Shown here in pieces: positions 29,335 to 32,260 of a stretch of DNA of 32,260 nucleotides; the stretch's first letter is position 1; every line of letters starts with the position of its first letter. The stretch is from a bacterium (GTDB taxonomy: Bacteria > Thermosulfidibacterota > Thermosulfidibacteria > Thermosulfidibacterales > Thermosulfidibacteraceae). Both the position numbers and the translations under genes were made by a program. The stretch covers positions 1-32,260 of the forward strand of contig JALVKL010000135.1 of NCBI GenBank assembly GCA_027033775.1, written 5' to 3'. Under the pieces are notes generated by a model, which saw nothing but the letters and a program-made list of their open reading frames with translations, was not told where the DNA came from and ran no database searches.

Positions 29335-31469
29335 ACGGAAGAATAGTGATTGCCTTTGCTGGAAACCCCAATGTAGGTAAAACCGCTTTAATAAACGCCA
29401 TTTCAGGGGCAAAGCTTAAAATAGGCAACTGGCCAGGGGTCACTGTAGAAAAGAAAGAGGCGGAGTTTTCCTATAAGGGAAGGGATTTTCGTCTTGTGGA
29501 TTTGCCAGGGATATACAGCTTAACGCCCTATACCATTGAGGAGAGAATAGCCCAAGAATTTCTGTTAGAGGAAAGGCCAGATGTTATAGTTAATGTGGTG
29601 GATGTGACCAACTTGGAGAGGAATTTGTATCTTACCACTCAGCTAACCGAGCTTGAGATACCAATGGTTTTGGCCTTGAATATGTGGGACGATTTTAAAG
29701 CCAAGGGATACAGCTTGGATATCGTAATGCTTTCAAAGATCCTGAGGATTCCTTGTGTTCCAACGGCAGCTGTTAGAGGAAAGGGAATTGATGAGTTGTT
29801 GGATGCAGTTATAAAAGCTTACGAAGAAACAATCATTCCAGCGAAAATACGTTTTGAAAGAGTGATAGAAGACGGATTGAAAAGCATAGAAACAATGCTT
29901 CGGGAAAGAAGTATTCGGTATCCTTTGAGGTGGAGCTCTATAAAGGTCTTAGAGAGGGACGAATTCTTTTTAGAAAAGATATCGTCCCTGATATCCGATA
30001 TAGAGCCTGAAATAGAAAGTATTAGAAGAAAGATAGAGGAGCATTTTGGAGACGATATAGAAACTATTATAGCAGAGCAAAGATACGCTTTTATAAACGG
30101 ATTGGTCAAAGAGACGCTTAAAAAGCCCATAGAAAGAAAGATGGAATTAACAGATTTGATAGACAAGATTCTTCTTAACAGATTACTGGGCATGCCCATA
30201 TTTTTCTTTCTCATATACTTGGTCTTTAAGCTCACATTTGATGGAAGTGCACCCTTTATAGATTGGATTGACAGTTTTATAAATGGCTTTACAGCAAAGT
30301 GGCTCACCATAGGAATGCAACATATAGGAGTTCCTCAATGGCTTATTTCTCTTCTTATCGATGGAGTTTTGAGCGGAGTTGGGCTTGTTCTTTCCTTTGT
30401 TCCACTTATGTTCTTTCTCTATTTTTTCATGTCCCTCTTGGAGGAGAGTGGTTATATGGCAAGGGCCGCTTTTCTTATGGACAAAATCATGCATCTTGTA
30501 GGACTTCATGGGAAATCTTTCATACCTATGGTGATAGGTTTTGGGTGCAATGTTCCTGCCATTTTAGCCACCAGGATGTTGGAAAGCGAAAAGGATAGAA
30601 AGCTTACAGCCCTTTTGATACCTTTCATGTCTTGTGGAGCAAGACTGCCTATTTACGCCCTTTTTACGGGACTCTTTTTTAGAAGGCACCAAGCAGAAAT
30701 AGTCTTTTTACTTTATGTGATGGGGGTGGTAGTCTCACTTATTGTTGGTATAATACTGCAGAAAACGGTGTTCAAAGGTGAGTCTTATCCTTTTATAATG
30801 GAGTTGCCTCCGTACAGAATACCAACTGCCAAAATGCTCTGGAATTCTATATGGTTGAGGACAAGGGCCTTTATAAGAAAAGCAGGCACTGTAATAGCAT
30901 TTACAATGATAATTCTTTGGATGTTCATAAATATTCCTTACGGTGTTTCTCCGGAGAGCACAATCCTTGGAAGGACAGCAAGAACTCTATCCCCATTATT
31001 TTCCCCTTTGGGCTTTGGTAAAAATTGGAAGGCAGTGGCTGCAATTATACCTGGAACAGTAGCGAAAGAGATAATTGTAGGAGCTTTGGGACAGCTTTAC
31101 GGTATAAGTGAGGAAAAGAAAATTGAAAAAACCACTCTAAAAGAGGATATCGAAAATCAATTAACGGGACTAAAGGATGCTTTCATAGCTTCTATTAAGG
31201 GTTTGTTTAGCGGCTTTAAAACAAGTATATTTGAAATTAAGAAGCCTCAAACCACAGCATTTCAAAGGATCAAACAGGATTTTACACCCCTTTCAGCATT
31301 TTCGTATATGGTTTTCTGCCTTTTGTGGATGCCGTGTATAGCCACTTTAGGAGCGTTATATACTGAATTTGGTTTAAACACGCTTATTCTTTCTATTATA
31401 CTGACAACCTCAGTTCCTTACATTATATCCATGCTGGTTTACAATCTTGGAAAGCTATTATGCGGTTAG
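29331..31469 (+). CDS. feoB: Ferrous iron transport protein B
   Basis: [49 protein letters not shown]; membrane domain with [16 protein letters not shown] start overlaps the feoA2 stop. Confidence 0.96.
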   Translation: MNGRIVIAFAGNPNVGKTALINAISGAKLKIGNWPGVTVEKKEAEFSYKGRDFRLVDLPGIYSLTPYTIEERIAQEFLLEERPDVIVNVVDVTNLERNLYLTTQLTELEIPMVLALNMWDDFKAKGYSLDIVMLSKILRIPCVPTAAVRGKGIDELLDAVIKAYEETIIPAKIRFERVIEDGLKSIETMLRERSIRYPLRWSSIKVLERDEFFLEKISSLISDIEPEIESIRRKIEEHFGDDIETIIAEQRYAFINGLVKETLKKPIERKMELTDLIDKILLNRLLGMPIFFFLIYLVFKLTFDGSAPFIDWIDSFINGFTAKWLTIGMQHIGVPQWLISLLIDGVLSGVGLVLSFVPLMFFLYFFMSLLEESGYMARAAFLMDKIMHLVGLHGKSFIPMVIGFGCNVPAILATRMLESEKDRKLTALLIPFMSCGARLPIYALFTGLFFRRHQAEIVFLLYVMGVVVSLIVGIILQKTVFKGESYPFIMELPPYRIPTAKMLWNSIWLRTRAFIRKAGTVIAFTMIILWMFINIPYGVSPESTILGRTARTLSPLFSPLGFGKNWKAVAAIIPGTVAKEIIVGALGQLYGISEEKKIEKTTLKEDIENQLTGLKDAFIASIKGLFSGFKTSIFEIKKPQTTAFQRIKQDFTPLSAFSYMVFCLLWMPCIATLGALYTEFGLNTLILSIILTTSVPYIISMLVYNLGKLLCG

Positions 31470-31478
31470 TATAAAAAC

Positions 31479-32258
31479 TTATGGAACAAACCCCAAACTT
31501 TTAGAAATCTCAAGGGCGGCTTCTTTCACCGCTTCTATAAGATGAGGGATTCTATCCTCTGTCATTCTAAATGATGGCGCCGTTATGGATAATCCTGCCA
31601 CCACATATTTGGTATAATCCTTTATGGGAGCTCCCACGCACTTAACATCTTCTTGAAATTCCTCATTGTCTATAGCATAACCCTGTTTTGCCACCTCTTC
31701 CAAATGCTTAAGCAGTTCCTCTTTATCGCATATGGTATTCGGTGTATAGGGCTTTAACCTCTCCTCTCTCAATATACTTTCAAGTTCATCCTTGGGGAGA
31801 TTGGCCAGCTGAACCTTCCCTATGGCTGTGGCATAAGCCGGTATTTGACTGCCAACCCTTGATACAACTCTAACTGTGTGGGTGGTCTCTATGTTGTCTA
31901 TATAAACAGCATATATGTTCCTTAACACCCCAAGATACACTGTTTCGTTGAATTTATCCTTCAGTTTCTTCATTACAGGCCTTGCATGTTTGATGAGCCC
32001 CATTTGATATTTAAATATCAGACTCAACTCAAAAACCTTAGGTCCTAATCTATAACATTCTGTTTTAGGATTCTGCTCTATATACCCTCTATACTCTAAA
32101 GTTGCCAATATTCTGAAAACGTTGTTTTTATGCAGGCCCAATTTCTGAGAAAGTTCAGTTACTCCCATTTCCTCTTTATCCGTATAACAGCATAAGAGCT
32201 GGAGTGCATGATCTACTGCTTTTACTAACGGTATTTCCTTTTTAGCTTTTTTCCTCAT
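31479..32258 (-). CDS. IclR-family transcriptional regulator
   Basis: VKAVDHALQLLCCYTDKEEMGVTELSQKLGLHKNNVFRILATLEYRGYIEQ; C-terminal effector domain IPAYATAIGKVQLANLP. Confidence 0.9.
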   Translation of the reverse strand: MRKKAKKEIPLVKAVDHALQLLCCYTDKEEMGVTELSQKLGLHKNNVFRILATLEYRGYIEQNPKTECYRLGPKVFELSLIFKYQMGLIKHARPVMKKLKDKFNETVYLGVLRNIYAVYIDNIETTHTVRVVSRVGSQIPAYATAIGKVQLANLPKDELESILREERLKPYTPNTICDKEELLKHLEEVAKQGYAIDNEEFQEDVKCVGAPIKDYTKYVVAGLSITAPSFRMTEDRIPHLIEAVKEAALEISKSLGFVP

Positions 32259-32260
32259 AA

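Noticed and set aside
29819-30509. Minus-strand ORFs of 163 and 108 aa within feoB
   Set aside because: Shadow ORFs opposite a long conserved FeoB frame.
1-32260. CRISPR arrays, tRNA/rRNA genes, IS elements, defence or toxin-antitoxin systems
   Set aside because: Looked for and not seen; intergenic space is minimal and no regular direct repeats, transposase or nuclease-type ORFs are present.

Overview
The window is a dense bacterial chromosomal segment with very short intergenic gaps. I saw no tRNA, rRNA, IS element or CRISPR array. Left part (about 1-11000) looks like anaerobic aromatic or acyl-CoA catabolism. It holds an edge-truncated phenylacetate-CoA ligase missing from the ORF track, an indolepyruvate oxidoreductase beta-type subunit, a noncanonical thiolase paired with a DUF35 Zn-ribbon protein, four class III CoA-transferases in two duplicated pairs, and a hotdog thioesterase. 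A TIGR01777-type epimerase, a small exported protein and a CsgG-like/SH3 lipoprotein lie between them. Middle part (11111-26660) has MarR and TetR regulators, then a gapless run: TolC, two HlyD/EmrA-type adaptors, a double-NBD ABC ATPase, two ABC-2 permeases, an EmrB-type MFS pump, then trigger factor, clpP, clpX and lon. Right part has an RCK potassium channel, an M29-like aminopeptidase, feoA-feoA-feoB behind a perfect 16-bp palindrome, and an IclR regulator. The most interesting points are the fusion of a TetR-headed composite efflux operon to the tig-clpP-clpX-lon cassette, the duplicated CoA-transferase pairs that all keep the Asp, the predicted asymmetric ATP sites in the ABC protein, and several promoter-embedded palindromes. 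Everything is read by eye; no homology search was run.
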